A stretch of 64,000 nt of DNA, taken from positions 186,001 through 250,000 of the forward strand of contig NZ_CP066832.1 of the NCBI RefSeq assembly GCF_016598615.1, given 5' to 3'. Every line of letters starts with the position of its first letter. The first letter of the stretch is position 1. Shown one piece after another: positions 41,376 through 50,552 of this stretch. The notes under the pieces were generated by a model. It did not search any database, had not been told where the DNA came from, and was given only the letters and a program-made list of their open reading frames with translations. A program made the position numbers and the translations under genes. The stretch is from Streptomyces liliifuscus. GTDB taxonomy: Bacteria > Actinomycetota > Actinomycetes > Streptomycetales > Streptomycetaceae.

Positions 41376-41809
41376 CCCTTGTAGACGAGGTCGGCGCTGC
41401 CGTGGCCGGTGACGGACCCGCTGGCTCCCCTGAGGAATACGGCGCGGTACGACTCGGTCACGGTCACCTCGAGGGACCCGCCGTCCTCGCTCACCCTCAC
41501 CGTGCCGCTGACCCCCGCGTGGCTGAGGTAGGTCCGTGCCGCGGCGACGGCCGCGTTGCGGTCGACGGTGATGCCCTCGCCGGCGATCGCCTTGCCCGCA
41601 TCGACGGCCTGGCCGCCGGCTCGGGCTGCCTCGTGCGCGACGCCTTCGGCGTGGGTGAGCGCTCGCAGCCTGCCGGCGCCGTCGTAGACGAGCGCGGCCA
41701 CGGCGAAGAGCGCCACGATGGTCACGAGGGCGAACACGCTCATCGCACCCCGGTCGTTGCGCAGGGCACGACGGATCCGGTGGGTGAGGGCGAAGCGGGC
41801 GGGTGGCAT
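41372..41809 (-). CDS. TadG-like pseudopilin
   Basis: A 145-residue protein. NDRGAMSVFALVTIVALFAVAALVYDG is a class III prepilin-like leader: cleavage after Gly, then one transmembrane helix. The rest is a small extracytoplasmic domain (VAAARTYLSHAG; VTESYRAVFL). The absence of the typical +5 Glu suggests a TadG-like minor subunit. ATG with AGGACC upstream; stop overlaps the LysM-BTAD start. Confidence 0.8.
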   Translation of the reverse strand: MPPARFALTHRIRRALRNDRGAMSVFALVTIVALFAVAALVYDGAGRLRALTHAEGVAHEAARAGGQAVDAGKAIAGEGITVDRNAAVAAARTYLSHAGVSGTVRVSEDGGSLEVTVTESYRAVFLRGASGSVTGHGSADLVYKG

Positions 41810-41821
41810 GCGGTGGTCCTG

Positions 41822-42259
41822 TCAGCCGCGCTGGCGGTAGGAGTCGATTGACGAGGTAAAGCTGCTGGTCAGAGTCTTGGATCCGGGCAGTCCGGGCAAT
41901 CCGATATCCGAGAGGTTCACCACGCAGGTCACGGTGGCGGTGGTCGTGGCGGGCTCACCGATCGGCGCGGCGAACCCGCCGGTGGAGACGGATATCGAGG
42001 TGGACGTGCACTGCAGTCCCTGCTGGCTGAGCACGCTGCGCGCCATTGCCGAGCCGGCGGAGCTGGCGGCACCGCCGGTGCGTTCCAGCGAGGCTGCGCG
42101 CGCTGCGTTGCGGGCCGCGGTGTCGACGGCGTTGTCGGCGGATCCGATCCGGCCGAACGCGATGACCAGCAGCAACACCAGAATGAGGACGGGGAAGAGG
42201 ATGACCGCTTCCAGCGACAGCGCGCCGCGGTCGTCGCGGAGTCGTTCGGCGATGGTCAC
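41822..42259 (-). CDS. TadE-like pseudopilin
   Basis: A 145-residue protein with leader and helix DDRGALSLEAVILFPVLILVLLLVIAFGR: cleavage after Gly, Glu at +5. Two cysteines occur in the mature domain (QCTS, TCVV). Start GTG overlaps the preceding gene's stop (GTGA). Likely a minor component of the Flp pilus. Confidence 0.85.
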   Translation of the reverse strand: MTIAERLRDDRGALSLEAVILFPVLILVLLLVIAFGRIGSADNAVDTAARNAARAASLERTGGAASSAGSAMARSVLSQQGLQCTSTSISVSTGGFAAPIGEPATTTATVTCVVNLSDIGLPGLPGSKTLTSSFTSSIDSYRQRG

Positions 42260-42678
42260 CGTGCCTCCGTGATGCGCTCGGCGGCCGCGTCGGCGTGCTG
42301 GTCGATCTTGAGTTTCAGGCCGGGGATCATGGTGTCGACGTAGCCGGTTACGCGGATGGTCACCGTGGCTCCCTTGCTCCCGCTGACGGACGTGCCGGAG
42401 ATGCTGCTGCCGGCCCTGGAGAGGAATTCCCGGGCCTCGGCGGTGCCGGTCCCTGCGGACGCTCCTCGTACTCGGGCGGACTCAACTCCCAGCTGTGCGG
42501 CGGACATCGCCACATTGCGTGCGTGCCACCACAGGCCGACGTGGACGACCAGCAGGATGATCAGCAGCACGACAGGGAAGACGATGAGCATTTCCAGGGA
42601 CACGGCTCCGCGGTCCCGCACGTCGCGCTCGGCGAGCGCGCGGGACCAACGGCGCAGAGTCCGGCGAAGGCGGATCAC
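42256..42678 (-). CDS. TadE-like pseudopilin
   Basis: A 140-residue protein; RDRGAVSLEMLIVFPVVLLIILLVVHVG is the TadE-type leader and helix. The mature part has ARNVAMSAAQLGVESARVRGAS and a C-terminal VTGYVDTMIPGLKLKID. Start GTG overlaps the Flp pilin stop (GTGA). Confidence 0.86.
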   Translation of the reverse strand: MIRLRRTLRRWSRALAERDVRDRGAVSLEMLIVFPVVLLIILLVVHVGLWWHARNVAMSAAQLGVESARVRGASAGTGTAEAREFLSRAGSSISGTSVSGSKGATVTIRVTGYVDTMIPGLKLKIDQHADAAAERITEAR

Positions 42679-42872
42679 TTGATCTCGTTGGCCTTCTCGT
42701 TGACCTTGGTGAGGATGACAGCGGCGGCGATCGCGGCGACGACGACGAGGCCCGCGACGATCATCATCGTCTCGATGGAGACGGAGCCTCGGTCGTCGCG
42801 GACGTTGCGCAGCCGCTCGATCCGGGCGCTGAAGAAGGTCTTCAGAAAGGTGAAGTTGGGGTCGTTGCCCAT
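42675..42872 (-). CDS. Flp-type major pilin
   Basis: A 65-residue prepilin. After a 29-residue leader, RGSVSIETMMIVAGLVVVAAIAAAVIL gives the cleavage Gly, Glu at +5 and one hydrophobic helix, then a short polar tail. Very short size and position between tadC and tadE identify it as the pilus subunit. ATG behind AAGGAAATCCACG. Confidence 0.85.
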   Translation of the reverse strand: MGNDPNFTFLKTFFSARIERLRNVRDDRGSVSIETMMIVAGLVVVAAIAAAVILTKVNEKANEIK

Positions 42873-42899
42873 CGTGGATTTCCTTGTCTCTTTAGGGAG

Positions 42900-43799
42900 T
42901 TAGCTGGCCATGATCCGCGCGATCGCGGGATAGCCGATGTATACGGTCATGATCAGGACGAGCATCGCGACGGGCATCACCATTTTTTCGGAGGCCATGT
43001 TGGCCTGTGCCTTCGCTTTGGTTACCAGGGCGCCGGAGAGCGACTTGGCCTGCGCGCCGAGGGTGTCGCCGACGGCTGCGCCCTCCTCACCGGCGATCGC
43101 GATGATGTCGGCCGGCGCGCCGAGTTCGGGGACGTCGAGTTCGAGGGAGAGACGCTTGAGGCCCTCCCACGGGCTGATGCCTTCGAGCTCGGAGCGGGTG
43201 ATGGTGTCCCGGATCTTCGCGAAGACCCAGCCCTCGCCGACTTCCGCGGCCCGTTTCAGGGCCTGGGTGGGGGCGGCGTCCGCGGCGCGTTCGAGCTGGA
43301 CGAGGCGCAGGTAGGCCTTGACGGCGTACCGGAAGTCGTCCTTGGCTTCCACGGCCTGCTGCTTGAGCTGCAGGTCCGGCAGGAGCCAGAAGACGATCGC
43401 GAGGCCGAGGCCCGCTATCGCCGGGATCGCCACGGGGAAGGGGTAGCCGGCCAGGTTGGCCAGCCCCACCGCCAGCACGGGCAGCAGCAGCCCGTACAGC
43501 GCGAGGGCGATCTTGCGTCCCAGGTGCGCGGCGGGAGACCGGCCCACGAGTTCCAACTGCTGGCGGGGCAGGCGCAGGGTGCCTTCCCCAGCCGTCCGGA
43601 GCAGGAGGGCGCCGGCCTTCTCCATGAGGGAGTTGGGCTGGCTGTCGCGGTTGCGGTCGAGGTTCTCGAGCCGGGTGGCATCCATGCGGGACAGCACGTC
43701 GCCGAGGTCTGGCCGGCCGGGCAGGATGCCGCGGGCGGCGATGACCAGGCCGAGTCCGGTGACGGCGCCGCCGACGATGGCATAGGGGGAGAAGATCAC
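42900..43799 (-). CDS. tadC: Tad secretion inner-membrane protein TadC
   Basis: A 299-residue type II secretion F-family protein. Membrane segments at about 5-22, 97-118, 122-140 and 276-296, with the F domain (LERAADAAPTQALKRAAEVGEGWVFAKI; ADIIAIAGEEGAAVGDTLGAQAKSL) between. It is the platform partner of TadB. GTG start overlaps the tadB stop (GTGA). Confidence 0.88.
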   Translation of the reverse strand: MIFSPYAIVGGAVTGLGLVIAARGILPGRPDLGDVLSRMDATRLENLDRNRDSQPNSLMEKAGALLLRTAGEGTLRLPRQQLELVGRSPAAHLGRKIALALYGLLLPVLAVGLANLAGYPFPVAIPAIAGLGLAIVFWLLPDLQLKQQAVEAKDDFRYAVKAYLRLVQLERAADAAPTQALKRAAEVGEGWVFAKIRDTITRSELEGISPWEGLKRLSLELDVPELGAPADIIAIAGEEGAAVGDTLGAQAKSLSGALVTKAKAQANMASEKMVMPVAMLVLIMTVYIGYPAIARIMAS

Positions 43800-44725
43800 G
43801 GCGCCTCCTTGGCGATCTGGCCGCCGGAGCGGTCGGCCGGCGACAGGAACCGGGGCGCTGGTTCGAGGATCGCCATGCGTCGCATCCAGATCTTGACCAG
43901 GACGAAGGCGACGGCGACGAAGGCCAGGACGAGGTGCCCGGCAACGGTGTCGTAGGGCTCGACGTAGGCGCCGGAGAACGCGGTGATTCCGAAGATCGCC
44001 AGGCAGAAGATGGTCACCCAGCGGTCGTTGGTGCGGGGCTTTTGCCGGTCGGCCTCGACCTCGCGCCGTGAGAGCACTTCATGCTGGAGGGCCTCGGCAA
44101 GTTCACGCAGCGCCTTGCTCAGCCCGCTGCCCCGGTCCTCGACGTGCAGGATCAGCAGGGCGGCGACCTCGTCGACCATCGCGTCGTTCAGCTCGTCGGC
44201 GAACGCGCGGTAGGCGTCCTGGGGCACCCATCCGGCCTGCTGGCGCGAGACGAGGAGGCGGACCTCCTCGCGGATGGCGCCCGGGACGGTCTCCAGGCTG
44301 CGCTGGATGGTGGCCTCCAGGCTGACGCCGACGGTGTGGATGTCCGACATGCGCCGCATCCACTCCTCGATCGCCTCCAGCTTGTCGATCTGTGCCTTGC
44401 CGGAACCGGAGGTGTTCAGCAGCCAGGGCAGGCCGATGACGACGGCGATGGTGACCAGGCCGCCCATCAGCCAGCCGGTGAACAGCCACACGCCAAGGCC
44501 CGCCACCGCAGAGCCGACCAGGCGTGTCTGGCCCCGGGCCCACCAGGAGGTGGGAGTTCGGGCGTCCTTGACGAAGACTGCCCGGATCTTGCGCTCCAGA
44601 CGGCTGCGGCGGCGCACCGTCGTCGAGGGTGCCCAGCCGACGCCGCCGGCGACCGCCAGGGCGAGTCCGCCGACGGCGGCGAGACCGCCGAGCGCGGCGA
44701 GCAGGGATTCGAGGGTGAGCGTCAC
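43796..44725 (-). CDS. tadB: Tad secretion inner-membrane protein TadB
   Basis: A 309-residue F-family protein. Membrane segments near the N-terminus (LLAALGGLAAVGGLALAVAGGVG), at about 70-105 and two at the C-terminus. The F domain has EEWMRRMSDIHTVGVSLEATIQRSLETVP and LHVEDRGSGLSKALRELAEAL. GTG start overlaps the tadA stop; the longer open frame upstream is shadow of tadA. Confidence 0.88.
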   Translation of the reverse strand: MTLTLESLLAALGGLAAVGGLALAVAGGVGWAPSTTVRRRSRLERKIRAVFVKDARTPTSWWARGQTRLVGSAVAGLGVWLFTGWLMGGLVTIAVVIGLPWLLNTSGSGKAQIDKLEAIEEWMRRMSDIHTVGVSLEATIQRSLETVPGAIREEVRLLVSRQQAGWVPQDAYRAFADELNDAMVDEVAALLILHVEDRGSGLSKALRELAEALQHEVLSRREVEADRQKPRTNDRWVTIFCLAIFGITAFSGAYVEPYDTVAGHLVLAFVAVAFVLVKIWMRRMAILEPAPRFLSPADRSGGQIAKEAP

Positions 44726-46287
44726 AGCGGCACCACCGTTTCCAGCGGCGCGCCCCAGCTGCCCCACGGCCGCTGCAGGACGGTGCGGTCCAGCCCGGCC
44801 CGGACGAGGTCTTCCAGGCAGCTCTGGGAGATGTTCCCGTGGGGCACGGCCCTGGGCTCGCGGCGCCCGTCCTGCTCGCGGGGAGCGAAGACCATCTGGT
44901 GGGAGGGGCGACCGCCCTCGCCGATGCCGGTGATCTCCATGACGTGGCTGACGAACCGGTGCTTGCGCCCCGGCCTGCCGTCGTGGCCGACGAGCTCGGT
45001 CTCGTCGACCAGCCGTACGTAGACGACGAAGTCGACGGCCTGGGCGATGAGCCGGTAGGCCAGGGCCTCGGTCATGCCGATCCCGGCCTCCAGGCACAGG
45101 GTGGCCAAGCGCTCGATCGACAGCTGGGGGCTGCGGGCGTGCAGGGTGGCCATCGACCCGCCCTCGCCCTCGTTCATCGCGTGCAGCATCGGCACGACCT
45201 CTTTGGAGCGGACCTCGCCGACGATCACGCGCCGCAGCGACATACGCAGGAGCTGCGGGAAGAGGTCGGACAGGGTCAGCTCGCCCTGGAGCTTGCCGTC
45301 CGGGCCGCGCTCACCGTTGGACTCGCGTCCTTCGTAGGCGACGACCTCCGGGCCCTCGGGGTCCTCGTGGAGATGGAGCTCGTACTCCGACTCCAGCGTG
45401 CCCACGCGCTCGGTGCTCGGGATCTCCCGGGCCATGGCGCGCAGCAGGGACGTTTTGCCCACGCCCTGGGAGCCGACCACGATGATGTTCTTGCGGCCCT
45501 TGACCGCGGCGGTCAGGAAGTGCGCGAGCGAGGCGTCGATCGTGCCCCAGCGCACCAGGTCGTTCAGGCCCTGGCCGCGGGTGCGGTGGCGCCGGATGAC
45601 GATGCTCGGCCGCGGCGTGACGTATGCCGAGGCCGCCAGGCGCGATCCGTCGGCCAGCCGGAGGTTCAGGTTCGGCGTGGCCGGCGTCAGCGCCCTTTCG
45701 CCCTGCCCCTGCATGCGCGCCAGGTGGTTGATGAGGTTGATCAGGTCGCGGTCGGTCTTCGCGATCGGGTCCCAGGTGCGGGTCGGACGGTCGGCGTAGT
45801 CGACGCGCACCTTGTCGCCGTAGATGATGATGTTCTCGACGTTCGGGTCGTCCAGGAGAGGCTGGAGACGGCCGGCGCGGAACAGCTCGTCGAAGACCGC
45901 CTCGCGTACGGCACGCTCCTGCTGGGGCGTCAGGTCCGAGCCGCTGGCCGCGTACTTCGTTGCCCATTCCGAGACGACCTGCCTGATGATCGACTGTCCG
46001 CGCTGCCGGCGGTCCTGCTCGGTCATGGAGGCGTCGGCACCGGCGGCCTCGCCGATCTTCATGCTGGCCTGTGAACGCAGCTCGGCGAGAACCTCGTGAC
46101 CGACCGGAAGCGCGGTCGGCGCCGCGGTGTCGGGGACCCGGACGAGGCCCTGGGGGATGCCGGCCGGAGAAACCTGCGCAGGGAAGGGTCGAAGAACCGG
46201 CGCGTCCTGCGTGGGGCTCTCCTGGAGCGCCTGGGCGAAGAGGGCGGTGTAGTCGGGGGCCGGGGTCTCCGGCCTGGTGTCGGTCAT
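44722..46287 (-). CDS. tadA: Tad pilus ATPase TadA/CpaF
   Basis: A 521-residue hexameric secretion ATPase. Walker A is VVGSQGVGKTSLL (about 268-280), Walker B is RRVIVGEVRSKEVV, followed by the His box MNEGEGGSMATLHAR. The N-terminal 90 residues are poorly conserved, and the family's LxDPxVENIIIYG is intact (LLDDPNVENIIIYG). It powers Flp pilus assembly. ATG overlaps the TadZ-like stop (ATGA). Confidence 0.93.
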   Translation of the reverse strand: MTDTRPETPAPDYTALFAQALQESPTQDAPVLRPFPAQVSPAGIPQGLVRVPDTAAPTALPVGHEVLAELRSQASMKIGEAAGADASMTEQDRRQRGQSIIRQVVSEWATKYAASGSDLTPQQERAVREAVFDELFRAGRLQPLLDDPNVENIIIYGDKVRVDYADRPTRTWDPIAKTDRDLINLINHLARMQGQGERALTPATPNLNLRLADGSRLAASAYVTPRPSIVIRRHRTRGQGLNDLVRWGTIDASLAHFLTAAVKGRKNIIVVGSQGVGKTSLLRAMAREIPSTERVGTLESEYELHLHEDPEGPEVVAYEGRESNGERGPDGKLQGELTLSDLFPQLLRMSLRRVIVGEVRSKEVVPMLHAMNEGEGGSMATLHARSPQLSIERLATLCLEAGIGMTEALAYRLIAQAVDFVVYVRLVDETELVGHDGRPGRKHRFVSHVMEITGIGEGGRPSHQMVFAPREQDGRREPRAVPHGNISQSCLEDLVRAGLDRTVLQRPWGSWGAPLETVVPL

Positions 46288-47105
46288 GATGCCCTCCCGG
46301 TGACCACCTGCATTCCTGCCGGCCGCAGCTGCACGCGCCGCCTGGTCACCAGCTCATTGATCGTTTGGTGGGCCGTGCGCGCGGACCGCAGAAGGGTGCG
46401 CGGCATCTTCTTGTAGGCCCCGTGCGTGAAGACGTCGGCGGTGTCGGGGTCCCACGCGAGCATGCCGACGACCGGTGCCTTCAGGTGCTGCTGCACCTGG
46501 CTGGAGTTGAAGGACCCCTCTTCGATCAGCAGCAGCCCGAGCGCGTCGGAGCCCGTGCCGTGGTGGGCCAGTTCCTCCCTCAGGACCCGGATGGCGGGCG
46601 CGGCAGCCGCGATCGAGGCCTGGGTGGTGCGGACCACCATGAGGACGGCGTCGGCGCGGTGCAGCAGCGGCGTCGGGTAGCGGGTGGTGGACAGCCGGGT
46701 CTCGGACTCGGTGAGGATGCGGCCCGCGTCGATGATCACGTCGTGGCCGGTCTGGTCCATCACGCCGAGCAGCCGGGAGATGGGGTCCCAGGTGCGGTTG
46801 AGGGATGCGGCCTGCGTGGGGTCGGTCAGTCCGGGCAGGAGCATGCGCTGGCCGGTGTTGTCGCGGTCCAGGCTGACGAAGTGATGGGAGAACTCCCGTG
46901 CGAGGGTGCCCTGTCGGTCCGCGGCCGCCAGGCGGTGGAGTCCGGTGGCTGCGCTGCCTTCTCCGCCCAGGTAGCCGGCCCGGATCGTGCCGCCGGCGGG
47001 GTCGGCCTCGACCAGCAGGGAGGGCTTCGGCGACGACAGGGCGAGCGCGAGCGCCGAGCAGGTGACGCCGCTGGACTTTCCCGATACCAGTGCGATGACC
47101 GCCAT
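46284..47105 (-). CDS. TadZ/CpaE-like ParA-family protein with degenerate Walker A
   Basis: A 273-residue deviant ParA/MinD-fold protein. ALVSGKSSGVTCSALALALS replaces the KGGxGKT loop: the lysine before Thr is Val, so ATP hydrolysis is doubtful. VLLVEADPAGG, HDVIIDAGRI and AVLMVVRTTQASI keep the fold. TadZ proteins localise the pilus machine. Its start overlaps the preceding stop (TGATG). Confidence 0.82.
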   Translation of the reverse strand: MAVIALVSGKSSGVTCSALALALSSPKPSLLVEADPAGGTIRAGYLGGEGSAATGLHRLAAADRQGTLAREFSHHFVSLDRDNTGQRMLLPGLTDPTQAASLNRTWDPISRLLGVMDQTGHDVIIDAGRILTESETRLSTTRYPTPLLHRADAVLMVVRTTQASIAAAAPAIRVLREELAHHGTGSDALGLLLIEEGSFNSSQVQQHLKAPVVGMLAWDPDTADVFTHGAYKKMPRTLLRSARTAHQTINELVTRRRVQLRPAGMQVVTGRAS

Positions 47106-47791
47106 CAGCTCGTCGCCTTCAGGACGATGGCCACGTCACCGCTCGCTGCCCAGGCGGCGAGTGACGTGCTGTTCACCTCGGGCGCGGCAACGTCGACGAC
47201 CACGGCGCCGTTGGCGTCGGGCGCGCCGACGCGGGACACGACGGCAGGAAGACTGTCCGGGGTGGAGCCGGCCTTGCTGGAGGAGGCTGAGGCGCTGCCG
47301 TCCTGCGGGGTGTGGACGATGGTGACCGCATCACCGGTGCGCAGCTTCTGGATGGGCAACTGGCCGGGCTTGGCGAGGATGCCCACCACCGACTTGCCCT
47401 TGGTCACGCTGGATCCGTCGCTCACCGAGTCCTCGGTGACCAGCACGCCGGCCGGCAGGTCGGATGCGGCCTGCTTGCCGATGATGTCGGAGGCGTGGGA
47501 AGCGGGCAGGGAGCGCAGCTCGGTGCCGTGGGATATCTCGGTGGCCACCAGGTCCGACGCCTTGATGCTCTCGCCCGCCGCAATGGGGTGCCGGGTGGCA
47601 ACGACCGAGACCTTGTCACCGGCTTCGTCGACCAGCCACACCGATACCAGGGCGCCCACGGCGGCGAGCGCCAGGCCGGCGCCGACGACCACCGGGCGTC
47701 GGCGCCGGCGTGGGGCGTCGTTGGTGATCGGCAGCAGCACAGGCGCGGAGCCCGGCTCGGAGGGTGCCGTCGGCTGCTTGGTTCGCGGCAT
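47105..47791 (-). CDS. SAF-domain CpaB/RcpC-like protein
   Basis: A 228-residue membrane-anchored protein. Basic RRRRRPVVVGAGLALAAVGALVSVWLV (about 29-55) is a single transmembrane helix; the outer part begins with a SAF domain (VVATRHPIAAGESIKASDLV, then GKQAASDLPAGVLVTEDSV). RcpC/CpaB proteins aid Flp pilus secretion. Start ATG behind AAGGAAGACCATCACA; the upstream open frame is shadow. Confidence 0.83.
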   Translation of the reverse strand: MPRTKQPTAPSEPGSAPVLLPITNDAPRRRRRPVVVGAGLALAAVGALVSVWLVDEAGDKVSVVATRHPIAAGESIKASDLVATEISHGTELRSLPASHASDIIGKQAASDLPAGVLVTEDSVSDGSSVTKGKSVVGILAKPGQLPIQKLRTGDAVTIVHTPQDGSASASSSKAGSTPDSLPAVVSRVGAPDANGAVVVDVAAPEVNSTSLAAWAASGDVAIVLKATS

Positions 47792-47810
47792 TGTGATGGT
47801 CTTCCTTGCG

Positions 47811-48770
47811 CTAGTTGACAACCTGCAGCTCGCCGACGCGCGCTGTGGTGTTGGACGTACGGATCTCGTCGGGCAGCGTCCCGCTGGCACCGTTCGACGC
47901 CTGCCAGGTGACTTCCCAGGAGCTGGTCGCGGTGACGGTGAACTTCCCGCCCGGCTGGCCGGCGGAGACCTTGGTGTAGCGGTAGCCGCAGTCCGGCGAG
48001 GACTTGTCCCCGTAGGCCTTGGAGTACTTCGTGCCCGCGGTCGTGCACGTGACCGAGCCGCCGTCTCCCATGGAGTAGGTGATCTTGGTGACGCGCGCCG
48101 TGGCTGTCACCGACAGTCCCGGGACGGCGGCCGTCGCGCTGTTGGGACCCCAGGTGGTGTCGCTCTTGTTGTTCCACAGCCAGACGGGCATGCCGACGAG
48201 ACCAGGGGCGTCCGGACCGGGCGAGCTGCCGATGTTCGCACCCAGCAGAGTCATCTTGTCCCGGGCCTGACGCGCCAGCACTTCGGGGTCGGGGAGGAGA
48301 CCGGCGGGCGGTTCCGTCAGCCAGACGATGCCGCCGACGTCGTTGACGATGCAGTCCCTCATGTAGAAGGCGCCGGGACCCGTGGTGTCTGCCCCGTTCA
48401 TGTCGGTGTGGCCCGGGCCGGACGGCGGCTGGGGATCCATGAGCTCGTAGAAGCAGCGGTCGGCCGGGTTGTACCCGGGCGCGCAGGGGATCTCGGTGTC
48501 GTCGACGAGCTTGCACATCCCGTTGCCGCTCCCGCCTCCTTCGCCCCCGCCGCTTCCTCCGCCGGTGCCGCCGCCTCCGCCTCCACCGGGCTTGCCGGGC
48601 GTTCCGACGTCGACGCACACGTCCACGTCGGAGCAGTGGCCGGCGCCGTTGCCCGCGTACGCGAGGCCGGCCGGCGTCAGGGCGGTCAGTACCGCAAGGA
48701 CGCCCACTGTGCGGGCAGAACGGATCAGCAGCCCTTTGTGCGATCGGCTGTGATCTTCGTGACGAACCAT
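47811..48770 (-). CDS. Secreted Gly-rich protein of the Tad locus
   Basis: A 319-residue exported protein. Signal peptide about 1-40 (GLLIRSARTVGVLAVLTALTPAGLAYA), a short Cys-containing part (CSDVDVCVDVG), a poly-Gly/Ser linker (about 60-82), then a domain with eight or so cysteines and WLWNNKSDTTWGP. It may be an extracellular pilus-associated component. Start ATG (MVRHED) overlaps the end of the lipoprotein gene by 46 bp. Confidence 0.72.
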   Translation of the reverse strand: MVRHEDHSRSHKGLLIRSARTVGVLAVLTALTPAGLAYAGNGAGHCSDVDVCVDVGTPGKPGGGGGGGTGGGSGGGEGGGSGNGMCKLVDDTEIPCAPGYNPADRCFYELMDPQPPSGPGHTDMNGADTTGPGAFYMRDCIVNDVGGIVWLTEPPAGLLPDPEVLARQARDKMTLLGANIGSSPGPDAPGLVGMPVWLWNNKSDTTWGPNSATAAVPGLSVTATARVTKITYSMGDGGSVTCTTAGTKYSKAYGDKSSPDCGYRYTKVSAGQPGGKFTVTATSSWEVTWQASNGASGTLPDEIRTSNTTARVGELQVVN

Positions 48771-49303
48771 GTGTCGCCCTCCAGCGTGGCTTGGGACGTG
48801 ACGGGGTACTTCAGGCGCTGCTCGGCGAGCTTGAGCTCCTTGCCGGAGTCCTTGTAGACGGGCTTCCAGCTGGTCGCGTCGAAGCAGTCGGTGACCGTTG
48901 CGGTCTTGCCCTTGGTGTTCACGGCGGTGACCTGAGGCTTCATCTCCGGACGGCCGGTGAACTTGATGCCCATCGACTCGTTGCGCAGGACCGACTTCTT
49001 GAGGTCGGTGGCGGCATCGCCCCTGGCGTACTTGGCCAGTTCCTCGGTGTGCAGATCTCCGTCCGCGGCCATCTTGATCTGGATCTCGCGCATGTTCGTG
49101 TACGCGGCGAGGACCTTGTCCTTCGCTGCCTGGTCCGGATCGTTGGACGGCGTCGAGGAGGCAGTGGCCGAGGGCGAGGAGGCCGTCTTCTTCTTGGGTG
49201 TGTCGGAGCCGCAGCCGGCCAGAGCGCCGGCTGCGACGGTGCACGTGAGGACGGCACCTGCGAGTCGCAGGACATGGGTGCGGTGGTGGGTGGTCGAAGC
49301 CAT
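48725..49303 (-). CDS. Lipoprotein heading the Tad operon
   Basis: A 192-residue lipoprotein: VLTCTVAAGALAGCGSD has a lipobox with Cys at about residue 31. The Ser/Thr/Pro linker precedes a domain with AAYTNMREIQIKMAADGDLHTEELAKYA and a final Cys. Similar to small NTF2-like lipoproteins of Streptomyces. ATG behind CTGAAGGGGATCTGCCG; it is the most upstream gene of the Tad run. Confidence 0.75.
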   Translation of the reverse strand: MASTTHHRTHVLRLAGAVLTCTVAAGALAGCGSDTPKKKTASSPSATASSTPSNDPDQAAKDKVLAAYTNMREIQIKMAADGDLHTEELAKYARGDAATDLKKSVLRNESMGIKFTGRPEMKPQVTAVNTKGKTATVTDCFDATSWKPVYKDSGKELKLAEQRLKYPVTSQATLEGDTWFVTKITADRTKGC

Positions 49304-49797
49304 CGGCAGATCCCCTTCAGGAGTCGGGTACGGGCGCTGACGCGCGCTCAGGGCGGACAAAACGCGGCGAGGTGAGTCCTCTACCGCGCTTCGCCGGCTC
49401 TGGAGATGCACGCCAGGCCAGGACCCGGCGAGCCTACGGCCACGGCGCAGGGCCAGTGCCTGGCTCCCGGCCGCGGCAGGGGCGTCGTGCCGTGGGTGAG
49501 CCACGGATGACGAGGTGCCAGCGTGTGAACAGGGCCGCTTCGCACCGAAGCCTGGATGGTCGACTCGGTCATCCACCCGGTTCCCGACCGGAGGTCGGCC
49601 GGTCGTAGCAGTGATGCGGACCCGGATGGCACGAGTCCAGTTCCTAGATGTCGCAACGCGATTTCCCCCTCGCGGTCACGGACGCCGCGTCTCCCACAAC
49701 GTGATCAGTCCGAGCTTGATTCTGGCCAGAAAGATCAGGTGCAGCCAGGCCCCGTTTTTTCCGGTAGCAGCACTTCCGGTATATGCCTCTGGCGCGG
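49304..49797. other. Gene-free region upstream of the Tad operon
   Basis: About 490 bp without a convincing gene on either strand. It must hold the Tad operon promoter, near 49304-49450, though no clear -35/-10 was found. Features seen: hairpin CGACCGG/CCGGTCG (49585-49605), the palindrome TTCTGGCCAGAA (49720-49731) and direct repeats TTCCGGTA at 49759 and 49774 in an AT-richer patch. Confidence 0.5.
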
Positions 49798-49812
49798 GCG
49801 TTTTGGAAACGC
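49798..49812 (-). terminator. Small hairpin after an unknown gene
   Basis: GCGTTT (49798-49803) pairs with AAACGC (49807-49812), 15 nt beyond the stop of the gene at 49827 (minus). Short stem; a weak terminator at best. Confidence 0.35.
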
Positions 49813-49826
49813 TGTGGCCAAGGACT

Positions 49827-50357
49827 TCACGGCTTGATCAGCAAGGCCGGCCCCGTGGCCCGCAGAGCATTCCGGGCAGCCTCCTGGTCGCCGCTGGTAA
49901 TGGCGTTAAGTCGACGTTTTACGAACGGGGTGGAGGGGTGGTTTTTGCCGTAAACCGACTGCAGCAGCGTCAGCAGGGCCGTTCCGGTACGGACGGCGTC
50001 GTGCGCGTCGGTGACGGTGAGCCAGGAGGCCGCACCGTTGCGGGCCTGCCGCCGGATTTGGTGGTGTGTGGCATACAGAAGGCGCTGCCAGGCCGCTGCG
50101 GTGTACACCGAGACGTCGGTGGCCATGGCTGGGTATCCGGCGATCTGAGCGCAGAAGGCGACGAGCTCGAGGGCGTGGAGCGTGTAGTTGTGCAGGGGGC
50201 CGTGGCTCTCGGCGAGCTCGTCGCTGATGGTCCGGGCGGCCGCCAGGGCCTCTTCACGGCGGCCGGCGCGGAGGGTGTGGCGGAGGTCCTCGATGCGGTG
50301 GCCGAGGAACTCGGGGACGGCGGCGGGGACCGGCAAGACAATGGCTGCGCGGCTCAT
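49827..50357 (-). CDS. Unknown helical protein
   Basis: A 176-residue, mostly alpha-helical soluble protein (LPVPAAVPEFLGHRIEDLRHTL; EALAAARTISDELAESHGPLHNYTLHALELVAFCAQIAGYP; AAWQRLLYATHHQIRRQARN). No family recognised. Start ATG behind CAGGGAGAGTTC. Confidence 0.6.
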   Translation of the reverse strand: MSRAAIVLPVPAAVPEFLGHRIEDLRHTLRAGRREEALAAARTISDELAESHGPLHNYTLHALELVAFCAQIAGYPAMATDVSVYTAAAWQRLLYATHHQIRRQARNGAASWLTVTDAHDAVRTGTALLTLLQSVYGKNHPSTPFVKRRLNAITSGDQEAARNALRATGPALLIKP

Positions 50358-50552
50358 GAACTCTCCCTGGAGCGAGGCGGCTTCGAGCGGATGCCACCGC
50401 CGGGGGGCCGGCGGCGGCATCCGGAATCGAGTGCAGCAACGGCGTGCTGCTCGACCGCGCACGTCAACGGGCGTGGGAGGGCCCTCGGTGCCTGAGCGGC
50501 GCTCCCCCGTGCTTACACGGCGCGCCGACGTCGGTAGTTGACTGCTTGGGCG

